Shown here piece after piece: positions 1-8,839 of a DNA stretch of 64,000 nt. Position 1 is the first letter of the stretch, and every line of letters starts with the position of its first letter. Source of the DNA: Verrucomicrobiaceae bacterium (GTDB lineage: Bacteria; Verrucomicrobiota; Verrucomicrobiia; Verrucomicrobiales; Verrucomicrobiaceae); NCBI GenBank assembly GCA_016795465.1, contig JAEUHK010000078.1, forward strand, positions 31,058 through 95,057, in the 5' to 3' direction. Under the pieces are notes generated by a model, which saw only the letters and a program-made list of their open reading frames with translations, made no database searches and was not told the origin of the DNA. Both the position numbers and the translations under genes were made by a program.

Positions 1-1
1 T

Positions 2-124
2 GCGGACACGGCCTTTTTTTATGGGCAGGTCGAGGGAGATCCAGACATCTTCTATGTCAGTCGGAAGTCGTTGCTCGACGTCGTGGCATCGCCTTTCCGA
101 GACAAAACCGTTCGAGGGAAGTGA
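2..124 (+). CDS. C-terminal end of an upstream gene (partial)
   Basis: Reading from base 2 gives 40 codons that look like real protein (ADTAFFYGQVEGDPDIFYV followed by SRKSLLDVVASPFRDK) and end at a TGA at 122-124. The amino-acid composition is plausible and the third positions are G/C-rich like neighbouring genes. The pattern of an aromatic strand, then a short helix with a DVVASPFRDK-like ending, resembles the end of DUF4340-type proteins, but that is only a guess from a short tail. The start lies outside the window. An overlapping ATG-started frame at 21-206 runs through the same bases and looks like noise. Confidence 0.55.
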   Translation, partial: ADTAFFYGQVEGDPDIFYVSRKSLLDVVASPFRDKTVRGK

Positions 125-297
125 TCGAGACTGGCTTCACCGGGATTCATTAACTAGAAATGTCACACCTTGGTTGGTGATTGATGATAAATTACTAGAT
201 TTTTGAGAATGTTTTTGCATTATTGCGCCACAAACCTTAGAAATGCTAGTCCACAGGGACTTTCACACTCCCTTTTGAACTCCCTTCCCCTTCACCC
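125..297 (+). promoter_or_regulatory. AT-rich leader upstream of the kinase-like gene
   Basis: This 173-base gap is clearly more AT-rich than the coding sequence around it, especially 145-235. A weak candidate promoter is TTGGTT at 170-175 with TACTAG at 193-198 (17-base spacer), each matching only about half the sigma-70 consensus. No convincing Shine-Dalgarno sequence precedes the ATG at 298. The position is what would be expected of a promoter for the gene at 298; the exact site is not resolved. Confidence 0.25.
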
Positions 298-2649
298 ATG
301 GATCATGACCTCCAGCAGTTCGGCAGCTTGTGCATTTCGCGCAAGGCAGACGGTTCAGCCGTCGAGCTGTCCCGCTCTCACGATGAGCTTGTTTTCCTGG
401 CCTTCGACACGCGTATCAAGCGGCTCGTGGAGCTGCATGTGCTGAGCAAGGGAGACAAAATGGACGCCTCGGCAAAACGTTCTGCTTTTGACCGGGGCAG
501 ACAGGCTGCCGATGTCCGCCTGCCATCCTTCATGCGTGTGCTGGAAGTGGGCGAGGATAAAGGCCTCGTTTACTACACGAGCAACCTCAATGATGGCGAG
601 TTTGTGCAGGACTACGTCAGTCGGCGCGGGGCATTGTCTCCTTCCACGGCTTTTGCCATGATGTATCAGCTGCTTGATGATGTGCTGTATCTGAAGGCAC
701 GCCATCCCCGGTTGCTAACGCAAATCAGCCTCAATCACCTGCTGGTCAGCACGATCGAGGACACGTTTTTGCAACTCAGGGTCATCGATTATGGCCTGTC
801 CCGTCCAGACGCGGGAGCGACCGATGGTTCGCGGCTGGTTGCCCAACTCTGCGATGTGATGTTTCTGCTGCTCACCGGCCAGGTGCATCGCGGCGACAGC
901 CCGGACCGTTATCCGACGCTCACCCAGCTCCCAACCAGCCTTCGCACGACGCTGAGAACCGCTCTCGTCGATCCCGCCAACGCCCCAGCCTCCGTCGAAA
1001 AGCTGCGTGACGAAGTGCGCGAGGCTTTCACGGCCCTCACCAGCACCTCGCAGGGCCGGAATCTCCGCAAACACCTCGTGGTGATCGGACCGCTCCAGCC
1101 ACACTCCCATCTTCAAGATCTTCTTTTGGAGAATGTGCCGGTGCAGACCATCTTCGGCAGCCGCTTCCGTGTCGAGGACATGGAGAACGCACGCCGTTCC
1201 CCCTTCACGATCCCTGCGATCAATGCGAAGAGCGAGCAGCTCATCACAGTGCACATGCTGCCACCGTCCCGCATCGTGGACAAATCGCGCTACGAAGCCG
1301 TGCCGCTGCAGATGTGGCGTTTCAATCCGGACCGCCATCCGAACATTCTCCGCTCGCTCAGCCTGTGGGAGAGCCCGGACTGGACCTTCCTGACCGAGGA
1401 ACGCGAGCCCGGATTCACGCTCAGCAGGCTCATGGCCGAGCGTGTGGCGCTCAATCCGTATGAACTGCTCGTGCTGATGAAGCAGGTGCGCTCCGCTCTC
1501 GAACAAGCCGTCGAATGTGGCGTGGCCCGAGTGGATCTGCACCCTTCGAACATCCTTCTCCGTGTCGGCAAAAACGGACCGACAATGGCCCGCGAGGCCG
1601 AGCGCCTCATGCAGAAGCGTCTCGATGCCTGGCCGCCGTTCCGCGTGAAGATCCGTCCTCACATGACTATGCGCAGCCTTTACGAGCCGCTGCTGGTCGA
1701 GTTCGATGCCGATAATGCTGAGACCGAAGAGCATCTCCGCGATCGCGATTACCGTCACCGTTCGTTTGTGGTGCTTGCGACCTACTTGCTGGCTGGCGAA
1801 CGCCAGTTGGGCGGACAGCTTCAATTCAGCGAATCCGTGCCTGAAGCTACCGCCTCTTATGTGCGTCAGGCTTGGGAGCAGGCTCAGAGCTCGGGCAAGG
1901 CACCTTCGCCGATGGAGTTCATCGACCGTTTTGAGGCCACCCTCAGTGCTCCGGTCGTGGACCTCGCCACCCGCCTGCGCGGCGATGCCGTGCCTGTCGA
2001 GCAAATGGAAAGCGTGGGGGCCGTCTCAGACTTCGAGGACGAATGGAGCACCCCTTCCGCTGACGAAGAAGCTCCAGGCCGGGCTATAGCCAAGCAGACT
2101 GAATTTCGTCCGTATGGCGGCCAAAAAGAAGGGTTGCCTTGGGTTGTCTGGGCCGCCGCCGCAGTCGTTGTGCTCGCCTTTGGAGCATGGTTCTTCTTGG
2201 ATCAGCGGCCTGCCTCTAGCATCGTGGACGCTGAGCCTTCCACTGCGACCAAAACGGAAGGTCCGGCGCAGCAAGCCCCCCAAAAAACCGTCGCGACAGT
2301 GACCAAACCAGCTCCTTCAGCGAACGCCGAGACCAAGCCAGTGGCTCCGGCGCCTACCACGGCAATTATCACGACTCCGTCCCCTGCGAAGGAACCGCCA
2401 AAACCGGTGATTGCCAGTGTCCCAAAACCAGCCGTGGCGCCCCCAGAGAAGCCGGCCACGACACCTTCAGTTCCGGCCGTAAAGCCAGAACCGCCCAAAG
2501 CGGTCGAAAAAGACCCCGTGACGATTCGCAAAGCCCTTCTGCCAACCCCCGAAGAGCTCGAAAAAATGAAACAGGGGCACGTGCAGCGCAAAGTAGGCGT
2601 GCTTCCAGAGCACAACACGGCATCCCCCTTGCCTCCAGCACGCAACTGA
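298..2649 (+). CDS. Membrane-anchored protein with two degenerate protein-kinase-like domains
   Basis: This 783-residue protein has two consecutive kinase-like folds, about residues 1-255 and 270-555. The first lacks a recognisable HRD motif, and its DFG position reads VIDYGLSRP (162-170). The second keeps a catalytic-loop-like VARVDLHPSNILL near 407-420 with the Asp and Asn of HRDxxxxN, but the expected VAIK lysine position reads ITVHML and no clear DFG follows. One membrane segment follows at about 612-635, then a Pro/Ala/Lys-rich tail of roughly 140 residues. The catalytic part would face the cytoplasm and the tail the periplasm. Missing residues suggest a pseudokinase or weak kinase acting as a scaffold. 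It lies 240 bases upstream of btubA in the same orientation. The family assignment is from motifs only. Confidence 0.7.
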   Translation: MDHDLQQFGSLCISRKADGSAVELSRSHDELVFLAFDTRIKRLVELHVLSKGDKMDASAKRSAFDRGRQAADVRLPSFMRVLEVGEDKGLVYYTSNLNDGEFVQDYVSRRGALSPSTAFAMMYQLLDDVLYLKARHPRLLTQISLNHLLVSTIEDTFLQLRVIDYGLSRPDAGATDGSRLVAQLCDVMFLLLTGQVHRGDSPDRYPTLTQLPTSLRTTLRTALVDPANAPASVEKLRDEVREAFTALTSTSQGRNLRKHLVVIGPLQPHSHLQDLLLENVPVQTIFGSRFRVEDMENARRSPFTIPAINAKSEQLITVHMLPPSRIVDKSRYEAVPLQMWRFNPDRHPNILRSLSLWESPDWTFLTEEREPGFTLSRLMAERVALNPYELLVLMKQVRSALEQAVECGVARVDLHPSNILLRVGKNGPTMAREAERLMQKRLDAWPPFRVKIRPHMTMRSLYEPLLVEFDADNAETEEHLRDRDYRHRSFVVLATYLLAGERQLGGQLQFSESVPEATASYVRQAWEQAQSSGKAPSPMEFIDRFEATLSAPVVDLATRLRGDAVPVEQMESVGAVSDFEDEWSTPSADEEAPGRAIAKQTEFRPYGGQKEGLPWVVWAAAAVVVLAFGAWFFLDQRPASSIVDAEPSTATKTEGPAQQAPQKTVATVTKPAPSANAETKPVAPAPTTAIITTPSPAKEPPKPVIASVPKPAVAPPEKPATTPSVPAVKPEPPKAVEKDPVTIRKALLPTPEELEKMKQGHVQRKVGVLPEHNTASPLPPARN

Positions 2650-2889
2650 GCTTCACCTCGTAGCACGCACCATGCCGCAATCCTTCCCAGTATCGCCCGA
2701 GATTCATCACGGAGGTCTGGATTTTGCATGGACGGCATGCATCGCCGCCGCTAAAAAAGAATTTAGCTGCCAGTCGGGATGGGCGGGCCTCCGGGCCGCC
2801 TGTTTTGCGATTGGTTGTGTGTTTTTCGTTCACCCGTTGCAAACTCACCCGTTCCCACTAATTCAAACCGCGTAACCTAGGAGAGACTG
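2650..2889 (+). promoter_or_regulatory. Upstream region of the tubulin operon with strong RBS
   Basis: This 240-base gap holds no convincing gene. A weak candidate promoter is TTGCAA (2837-2842) with TAATTC (2859-2864), 16-base spacer. The clear element is the ribosome binding site AGGAGAG at 2879-2885, four bases before the btubA ATG. A GC-rich imperfect hairpin around 2785-2805 could attenuate or end transcription from the upstream kinase-like gene. Confidence 0.35.
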
Positions 2890-4299
2890 ATGAAGGTCAA
2901 TAATGTAATCGTTGTATCAATCGGCCAGGCTGGCAATCAGATCGCGGCCTCGTTTTGGAAAACCATCTGCCAGGAGCACGGTATCGACCCGCTCACCGGC
3001 CAGACCGCCCAAGGCCAGGACCCGCGTGGGAACTGGAGCGCCTTCTTCACCCGCCTCGGCGAAGGTGGCGGCGGCAGCTTCGTGCCGCGTGCCGTGATGG
3101 TGGACCTCGAGCCCAGCGTTATCGAAAACGTCAAGGCCAACTCTGGCTCGCTCTTCAATCCCGCGAACCTCATCTCCCGCACCGAAGGCGCGGGTGGCAA
3201 CTTCGCCGTCGGCTACCTCGGTGCCGGTCGCGAGGTCCTCCCCGAGGTCATGGGCCGTCTCGACACCGAAATCGACAAGTGCGACAACGTGGGCGGCATC
3301 ATCGTGCTGCACGCCACGGGTGGTGGTTCCGGATCCGGCTTCGGTTCGCTGCTCATCGAGTCGTTGAAGGAAAAACATCCCGAGATTCCTGTGCTCGCCT
3401 GCGCCGTGCTGCCTTCGCCGCAGGTCTCCAGCGTCGTCACGGAGCCTTATAACACCGTTTTCACCCTCCACACGCTTCGCCGCAGTGCCGATGCCTGCCT
3501 CATCTTCGACAACGAGGCCCTCTTTGAGCTCGCACACCGCAAGTGGAACATCGAAAGCCCCACGGTCGATGACTTGAACCTGCTAATCACCGAGGCGCTC
3601 GCCGGTCTTACGGCCTCGATGCGCTTCAGTGGCTTCCTCACGGTGGAAATCAGCCTTCGCGAGCTGCTCACGAATCTTGTCCCACAGCCCAGCCTGCATT
3701 TCCTCATGTGCTCCTTCGCGCCGCTCACGCCGCCGGACCGCAGCAAATTCGAGGAACTCGGCATCGAGGAGATGATCAAGTCCCTCTTCGACAACGGCAG
3801 CGTCTTCGCCGCCTGCTCGCCAATGGAAGGCCGCTTCCTCTCCACCGCCGTGCTTTACCGCGGCATCATGGATGACAAGCCGCAGGCCGACAGCGCCCTC
3901 GCCGCCATGCGCGAGTCCCTGCCGCTCACCTATTGGATTCCCACCGCGTTCAAAATCGGCTACGTCGAGCAGTGCGGCATCTCCCATCGCAAGAGCATGG
4001 TGCTCCTCGCCAACAACACCGAGATCGCCCGCGTGCTCGACCGGATCTGCGCGAACTTTGACAAGCTCTGGCAGCGCAAGGCCTTCGCCAATTGGTATCT
4101 CAATGAAGGCATGTCCGAGGAGCAGATCAATGCCCTCCGTGCCTCCGCCCAGGAGCTCATCCAGAGCTACCAGGTCGCCGAGGAAAGCGGTGCCAAGGCC
4201 AAGGTGCAGGACACTTCCGGTGACTCGCCCCGCACTTACACCGAGGACGGTCGCGCCAGCAGCATGAGCCTCCGCGACCTCGTGGACCGCCGCCGCTGA
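2890..4299 (+). CDS. btubA: Bacterial tubulin BtubA
   Basis: This is a 469-residue tubulin-superfamily GTPase, far closer to eukaryotic tubulins than to FtsZ. The N-terminal nucleotide loop reads GQAGNQ (12-17). The tubulin signature (T4) loop reads GGGSGSG (144-150), with Ser where GGGTGSG is canonical. The T7 loop region is SLRELLTNLVPQP, with a Glu at 258 in the position that activates the partner's GTP. NWYLNEGM near 400 matches the tubulin H11 region. The C-terminus ends in basic SLRDLVDRRR and lacks the acidic Glu-rich tail of eukaryotic tubulins. BtubA pairs with BtubB and the heterodimers polymerise into small microtubules (known for Prosthecobacter). First gene of the operon; strong RBS just before the ATG. 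Confidence 0.97.
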   Translation: MKVNNVIVVSIGQAGNQIAASFWKTICQEHGIDPLTGQTAQGQDPRGNWSAFFTRLGEGGGGSFVPRAVMVDLEPSVIENVKANSGSLFNPANLISRTEGAGGNFAVGYLGAGREVLPEVMGRLDTEIDKCDNVGGIIVLHATGGGSGSGFGSLLIESLKEKHPEIPVLACAVLPSPQVSSVVTEPYNTVFTLHTLRRSADACLIFDNEALFELAHRKWNIESPTVDDLNLLITEALAGLTASMRFSGFLTVEISLRELLTNLVPQPSLHFLMCSFAPLTPPDRSKFEELGIEEMIKSLFDNGSVFAACSPMEGRFLSTAVLYRGIMDDKPQADSALAAMRESLPLTYWIPTAFKIGYVEQCGISHRKSMVLLANNTEIARVLDRICANFDKLWQRKAFANWYLNEGMSEEQINALRASAQELIQSYQVAEESGAKAKVQDTSGDSPRTYTEDGRASSMSLRDLVDRRR

Positions 4300-4359
4300 T
4301 TCCCAGCCCATTCATCATTCATTTAACGACGATCAAACCCAGTTGGAGGAAGAACACCC

Positions 4360-5634
4360 GTGAGAGAAATCCTGAGCATCCATGTCGGCCAGTGTGGCAA
4401 TCAAATCGCAGACCGCTTCTGGCGTCTTGTCCTGCGTGAGCACGGCCTCACCGAGTCCGGCACACCGAAGGCCGGTGCCAATGTGGCCGCCAACGCGAAC
4501 ATGGAAGTCTTCTTCCACAAGGTCCGCGAAGGCAAATACATCCCCCGTGCTGTCCTCGTGGACCTCGAGCCCGGCGTCATCGCCCGTATCGAAGGTGGCG
4601 ACATGGCGCAGCTCTTCGATGAAGGCAGCATCGTCCGCAAAATCCCCGGTGCCGCCAACAACTGGGCCCGTGGTTATAACGTCGAAGGCGAGCGCATCAT
4701 CGACCAGATCATGAACGTCATCGACGCCGCGGTGGAGAAGACCAAGTCCCTCCAGGGCTTCCTTCTCACGCACTCCATCGGTGGTGGTTCCGGTTCTGGT
4801 CTCGGCTCGCTCATTCTCGAGCGTCTGCGTCAGGCCTATCCGAAAAAGAAGATCTTCACCTTCTCCGTCGCACCTTCGCCGCTCATCTCCGACTCCGCCG
4901 TCGAGCCTTACAATGCGATTCTGACCCTTCAGCGCATCCTCGACAACGCGGACGCGGCCGTCCTTCTCGACAACGAAGCCCTCTTCCGCATCGCCAAGGC
5001 CAAGCTGAACCGCAGCCCGAACTACATGGACCTCAACCACATCATCGCGCTCATCATGAGCTCGGTGACCGCGTCCCTGCGCTTCCCCGGCAAGCTGAAC
5101 ACCGACCTCAGCGAATACGTCACGAACCTCGTTCCCTTCCCCGGCAACCACTTCCTCACCGCCTCCTTCGCTCCGATGCGTGGCCCCGGTCAGGAAGGCC
5201 AGGTGCGCATCAATTTCCCGGATGTCGCCCGTGAAACCTTCGCGCAGGACAACTTCACCGCAGCCATCGATTGGACCAACGGCGTCTATCTCTCCGCCTG
5301 CGCCCTCTTCCGCGGCGATGTGAAGGCCAAGGAAGTCGAGGAAAACATGGCCGCCATCCGCAAGACGCTCAACTTCGCCTCCTACGTCCCCACCGGTGTG
5401 AAGCTCGGCGTTGCTGAAACGGCTCCGGAAGGCTTTGCCTCCTCCGGTTTGGCCCTCGTGAACCACACTGGCATCGCCGCGGTGTTCGAGCGCCTCGTCG
5501 CGAACTTCGACATCATGTTCGACAACCACGCTTACACGCACTGGTATGAAAACGCCGGCGTCAGCCGCGACATGATGGCCACTGCCCGCAACACCATCGC
5601 CAACCTCGCCAAGTCCTATCGCGACGCCAGCTAA
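4360..5634 (+). CDS. btubB: Bacterial tubulin BtubB
   Basis: This 424-residue tubulin starts MREILSIHVGQCGNQIADRF, almost the eukaryotic tubulin N-terminus; GQCGNQ lies at 10-15. The signature loop GGGSGSG is at 141-147. The T7 loop reads LNTDLSEYVTNLVPFP, with the activating Glu at 252. HAYTHWYENAGV near the C-terminus matches the H11 tubulin motif. It starts with GTG at 4360, chosen because GGAGGA lies at 4345-4350 and the frame then begins exactly like tubulin. It follows btubA by 60 bases and precedes bklc by two. There is no acidic C-terminal tail. It forms the heterodimer with BtubA; the mixture of alpha- and beta-like features in both subunits is a known property of bacterial tubulins. 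Confidence 0.97.
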   Translation: MREILSIHVGQCGNQIADRFWRLVLREHGLTESGTPKAGANVAANANMEVFFHKVREGKYIPRAVLVDLEPGVIARIEGGDMAQLFDEGSIVRKIPGAANNWARGYNVEGERIIDQIMNVIDAAVEKTKSLQGFLLTHSIGGGSGSGLGSLILERLRQAYPKKKIFTFSVAPSPLISDSAVEPYNAILTLQRILDNADAAVLLDNEALFRIAKAKLNRSPNYMDLNHIIALIMSSVTASLRFPGKLNTDLSEYVTNLVPFPGNHFLTASFAPMRGPGQEGQVRINFPDVARETFAQDNFTAAIDWTNGVYLSACALFRGDVKAKEVEENMAAIRKTLNFASYVPTGVKLGVAETAPEGFASSGLALVNHTGIAAVFERLVANFDIMFDNHAYTHWYENAGVSRDMMATARNTIANLAKSYRDAS

Positions 5635-5636
5635 GC

Positions 5637-6407
5637 ATGGATACCGCCCTTGAGCGCCAGATCGCCAGCGCCTCCCGCAGTGTCGAGGAGGCGCGTCGAC
5701 TGGCGTATCATGACCCATCGCGCATTGGCAGCCTCGTCGAGCAGATCAGCGTCCTCGCCGATCTCCGCCAGAAGGAAGGAGACTTCCGCAAGGCCGAGTC
5801 GCTCTACCGCGAGGCTCTCTTCCGGGCGCAGGAGAGCCGCAAAAACGACGCGGACCTGCTCACCGGCATCTACAGCCTCCTCGCGCATCTTTACGACCGC
5901 TGGGGCCGCATGGACAAGGCCGCAGAATTCTACGAAAAGGCGCTCCACATCAGCGAGGACAATGGTCTCGGCGAAACCGAAAAGGTCGCCACGATCAAAA
6001 ACAACCTCGCGATGATCTTCAAGCAGCTCCGCGAGTTCGAGAAGGCCGAGAGATACTACATCGAGGCTCTCGAAACCTTCCAGCGCATGGATGGCGAGCA
6101 AAGCTCCCGTGTGGCCTCCGTTTACAACAACCTCGGCGTTCTCTATTACGCCCGCCTTGATGTGGACCGCGCCCAGGAGATGCACGAGCGAGCCCTCACG
6201 ATCCGTCAAAGCCTCAATGAAGGCCAGATGGACCCCGCCGACCTCTCGCAGACCTTCATCAACCTTGCCGCCGTTTACAAAGCCAGCGGCGACTTCCAAA
6301 AAGCCGAGGCCAGCATCGACCGCGCCAAGCGCCTTCGTGCCGCCCTGAACGGATTCCACCCGAATCCCCGGCGCTCCGCTTCTCTGCTCGTCGATAAGAA
6401 CCTTTGA
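5637..6407 (+). CDS. bklc: Bacterial kinesin light chain-like TPR protein
   Basis: This 256-residue protein is built almost entirely of tetratricopeptide repeats, about five copies between residues 35 and 240 (for example LAHLYDRWGRMDKAAEFYEK, then NNLAMIFKQLREFEKAERYY, NNLGVLYYARLDVDRAQEMH and INLAAVYKASGDFQKAEASI). Spacing is about 42 residues, as in kinesin light chains. No signal peptide or membrane segment is present, so it is cytoplasmic. Its ATG begins two bases after the btubB stop, so it is co-transcribed and probably translationally coupled. In Prosthecobacter the third gene of the tubulin operon is Bklc, which binds bacterial microtubules and has been linked to membranes. The residue-level binding surface is not evident from sequence alone. 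Confidence 0.93.
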   Translation: MDTALERQIASASRSVEEARRLAYHDPSRIGSLVEQISVLADLRQKEGDFRKAESLYREALFRAQESRKNDADLLTGIYSLLAHLYDRWGRMDKAAEFYEKALHISEDNGLGETEKVATIKNNLAMIFKQLREFEKAERYYIEALETFQRMDGEQSSRVASVYNNLGVLYYARLDVDRAQEMHERALTIRQSLNEGQMDPADLSQTFINLAAVYKASGDFQKAEASIDRAKRLRAALNGFHPNPRRSASLLVDKNL

Positions 6408-6455
6408 ACCTTCTCAAAGGTCCGCCGTCAGAACCTGCAACAACCACCGCAGGCC

Positions 6456-8492
6456 ATGAAAACGGCACTTTCCGACCGTCCTGACGTGCTGCACGACGCT
6501 CCGCACGCCCTTTGGGACATCATCCACGGTCACCACCCCGCTCCGCGTCATTTCCGGGTCGATGTCGATCACGACGGCATCGCCTGGCTTGTCTTCGACA
6601 GCCCCAAAGCCTCCGCCAACGTCTGGAACGAGGAGACGCTCCGAGAGTTCAACCACCACCTCGAAACCCTCCGGCACGACACCCGCGTGCGAGCCCTCGT
6701 GCTCCGCAGCGGCAAAGACCGCATCTTCGTGGCCGGAGCCGATCTGAAGGCCATCCGCCGCATGCCTCCTGCTCGTGTGAACGACCTCATCTGGCTCGGA
6801 CAAGCCGTTTTTGACCGCCTGGCGAGGCTCAAGATCCCCAAAATCGCTGCCATCCATGGTGCGTGCCTCGGCGGAGGTTTTGAAGTCACCCTCGCGTGCG
6901 ATTGGCGCATCGCCAGCGACCACGAATCCACGAAAATCGGCCTGCCGGAGACGCAACTCGGCATTCTCCCGGCTTGGGGAGGCTCCACCCGGCTGCCACG
7001 CCTCATCGGCGTGGGCACAGCGCTCGACCTCATCACCAGCGGCAAGGTGCTCGGTGCCAGCGCCGCGAAGCACGCCGGACTCGTCAGCCATGTCGTGGCC
7101 CCGGAAAACCTCGAAAAGCTTGCTCGCAGCCTGATTCGTGAAAAACGGCCCGCGCCTCGTTTTAACCTCGAAAACCTCGTTTCGAGCCTCATTGGCCGTT
7201 TGGCCAAAAAAAAGGCGATGGCCAAAACACGCGGCCTGTATCCCGCCATCCCGAAAGCCATCGACGTCGTCACGCACGCCGCGCATGGCGACATCGACAA
7301 CGGCCTCAAACTCGAACGCGATGCCGTCGCCGAGCTCATTCAAAGCCGCGACACCGCCCGGCTCATCGACCTCTTCTTCAAGCGCGAGGACGCCAGCAAG
7401 CGTCCGCCGGCCTCCGGCACGCCGATTCCCATCCACGACGCCGTCGTCATCGGCGCCGGTGTGATGGGCAGCGGCATCGCGCACACCCTCGCTTCGCGCG
7501 GCATCCGCGTCCTCATGACCGATGTCGCCTCCGACAGCCTCGCGCGTGGCCTGGAACGCATTCGTGGCCTCGTTTCAGACGCCACGCGCCGCAGGCTGGT
7601 CACCAAGGTGCAGGGCCGCGACACCCTTGACCGCATCGCCACGACCACCGAGAAAGTGCCTCTCACCCGTCATCACCTCCTCATCGAGGCCGCCACGGAG
7701 AGCATGGAGCTCAAAAAGAAGATCTTCGCCGATCTCGCCGCTCGTGTTTCGAGCGACACCATCCTCGCGACGAACACCAGCGCCCTTTCCGTGGCCGAGC
7801 TGGCTCAAACGGTGCCGCATCCCGAGCGTGTGATCGGCCTGCACTTCTTCAATCCAGTGCATCGCATGCCGTTGGTGGAGATCATCACCTTGCCGGAAAC
7901 CTCGCCGGACGTGCTCGCCACGGCGATCACCTTCGTGCAAAAGATCGGCAAGACGCCCATCGTGGTCAAAGACAGCCCCGGCTTCCTCGTGAACCGCATC
8001 TTGGTGCCCTACCTGATGGAAGCCGTGCGGCTTCACACCAGCGGCATCCCGGTCAAAGACATCGACGAGGCCATGCTGGAGTTCGGCATGCCGATGGGAC
8101 CGATGCGCCTGCTTGATGAAATTGGCCTCGATGTCGCCTCGCATGTCGCCAAAACCCTCGCGGAGGCTTTTCCGGACCGTTTTCCGAAATCGGACGTGCT
8201 CGACAAAATGGTGGCCGAAGGTCATCTCGGCAAAAAGAGCGGTCGCGGCTTCTACCGGTATGAAAACGGTCGCGAGATCGCCTTCACCGCCGCGCCGCCG
8301 ATGCCGCAGCACGAGAGCATCCAGACCCGCCTCGCGTTGCTGATCAGTCAGGAGGCCATGAAGTGCCTCAAAGAAGGCATCGCCGGCAGCGCCGATGATA
8401 TCGACCTCGCCATGGTGCTCGGCACCGGCTACCCGCCCTTCCGCGGCGGCCCCATCACCTTCGCTAGGGACACGAGCATCGTGGATTACTGA
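6456..8492 (+). CDS. Fatty-acid oxidation multifunctional enzyme (enoyl-CoA hydratase/3-hydroxyacyl-CoA dehydrogenase)
   Basis: This 678-residue protein has the FadB/FadJ architecture. An enoyl-CoA hydratase/isomerase domain (about 25-260) carries the oxyanion-hole stretch HGACLGGGFEVTLACDWRIA. An NAD-binding 3-hydroxyacyl-CoA dehydrogenase domain follows, with GAGVMGSGIAHTLASRG from about 333 and LHFFNPVHRMPLVEI. The C-terminal dehydrogenase domain contains DSPGFLVNRILVPYLMEAVR and ends near GTGYPPFRGGP. It catalyses hydration and NAD-dependent oxidation in beta-oxidation. It is slightly shorter than E. coli FadB or FadJ, mainly at the C-terminus. It lies 48 bases after bklc in the same direction, so read-through is possible, but no functional link to tubulin is known. 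It overlaps the convergent TPR gene by seven bases. FadB versus FadJ is not decided. Confidence 0.9.
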   Translation: MKTALSDRPDVLHDAPHALWDIIHGHHPAPRHFRVDVDHDGIAWLVFDSPKASANVWNEETLREFNHHLETLRHDTRVRALVLRSGKDRIFVAGADLKAIRRMPPARVNDLIWLGQAVFDRLARLKIPKIAAIHGACLGGGFEVTLACDWRIASDHESTKIGLPETQLGILPAWGGSTRLPRLIGVGTALDLITSGKVLGASAAKHAGLVSHVVAPENLEKLARSLIREKRPAPRFNLENLVSSLIGRLAKKKAMAKTRGLYPAIPKAIDVVTHAAHGDIDNGLKLERDAVAELIQSRDTARLIDLFFKREDASKRPPASGTPIPIHDAVVIGAGVMGSGIAHTLASRGIRVLMTDVASDSLARGLERIRGLVSDATRRRLVTKVQGRDTLDRIATTTEKVPLTRHHLLIEAATESMELKKKIFADLAARVSSDTILATNTSALSVAELAQTVPHPERVIGLHFFNPVHRMPLVEIITLPETSPDVLATAITFVQKIGKTPIVVKDSPGFLVNRILVPYLMEAVRLHTSGIPVKDIDEAMLEFGMPMGPMRLLDEIGLDVASHVAKTLAEAFPDRFPKSDVLDKMVAEGHLGKKSGRGFYRYENGREIAFTAAPPMPQHESIQTRLALLISQEAMKCLKEGIAGSADDIDLAMVLGTGYPPFRGGPITFARDTSIVDY

Positions 8493-8839
8493 TCCTTCAC
8501 GACCTTCCCGCCGAGCGAGAGGATGCGAGCCTTGGACTTCGCGTCCTCCGCTTCGGCGATCTGCTTGTTCCGCACATACATCTGCGAGAGCGCGGTCCAC
8601 GCGAGGAGATCGTTGGGACGCAAGGTGGTGGCCATGAGGCCGGCTCCGATGGCTTCGGTGACTTGCTCGTTCTTCAGCAAAGCCATGCCGAGAGCATGCC
8701 AGCCATCGAAAAAGCCCGGCTGAAGCTCCACGCATTTGCGAAAGAGCGGAATCGACTCCGCCAGCTCACCCAAAGCGACGTGGCCATTGGCCTCGTCGAA
8801 GATTTCCTCCACCTCAGGGCTGGGTGGTGTCTCGATCAC
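8486..8839 (-). CDS. Small TPR protein
   Basis: This is a 117-residue protein with about two to three tetratricopeptide-like repeats (ALGELAESIPLFRKCVELQP, GWHALGMALLKNEQVTEAI, AWTALSQMYVRNKQIAEAE). I place the start at the GTG complementary to 8837-8839, because it overlaps the upstream SurA-like gene's TGA as GTGA, a classical coupling arrangement; a longer in-frame start at 8902 would lie inside that gene. No signal peptide is seen. It probably acts with the chaperone encoded just upstream, but its partner is unknown. Confidence 0.75.
   Translation of the reverse strand: MIETPPSPEVEEIFDEANGHVALGELAESIPLFRKCVELQPGFFDGWHALGMALLKNEQVTEAIGAGLMATTLRPNDLLAWTALSQMYVRNKQIAEAEDAKSKARILSLGGKVVKDQ

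Noticed and set aside
21..206. ATG-started frame at the left edge
   Set aside because: It overlaps the better-looking frame 2-124 and its translation has no protein-like character.
2672..2875. 67-codon frame upstream of btubA
   Set aside because: Composition is not protein-like and it lies in the leader region; no ribosome binding site.
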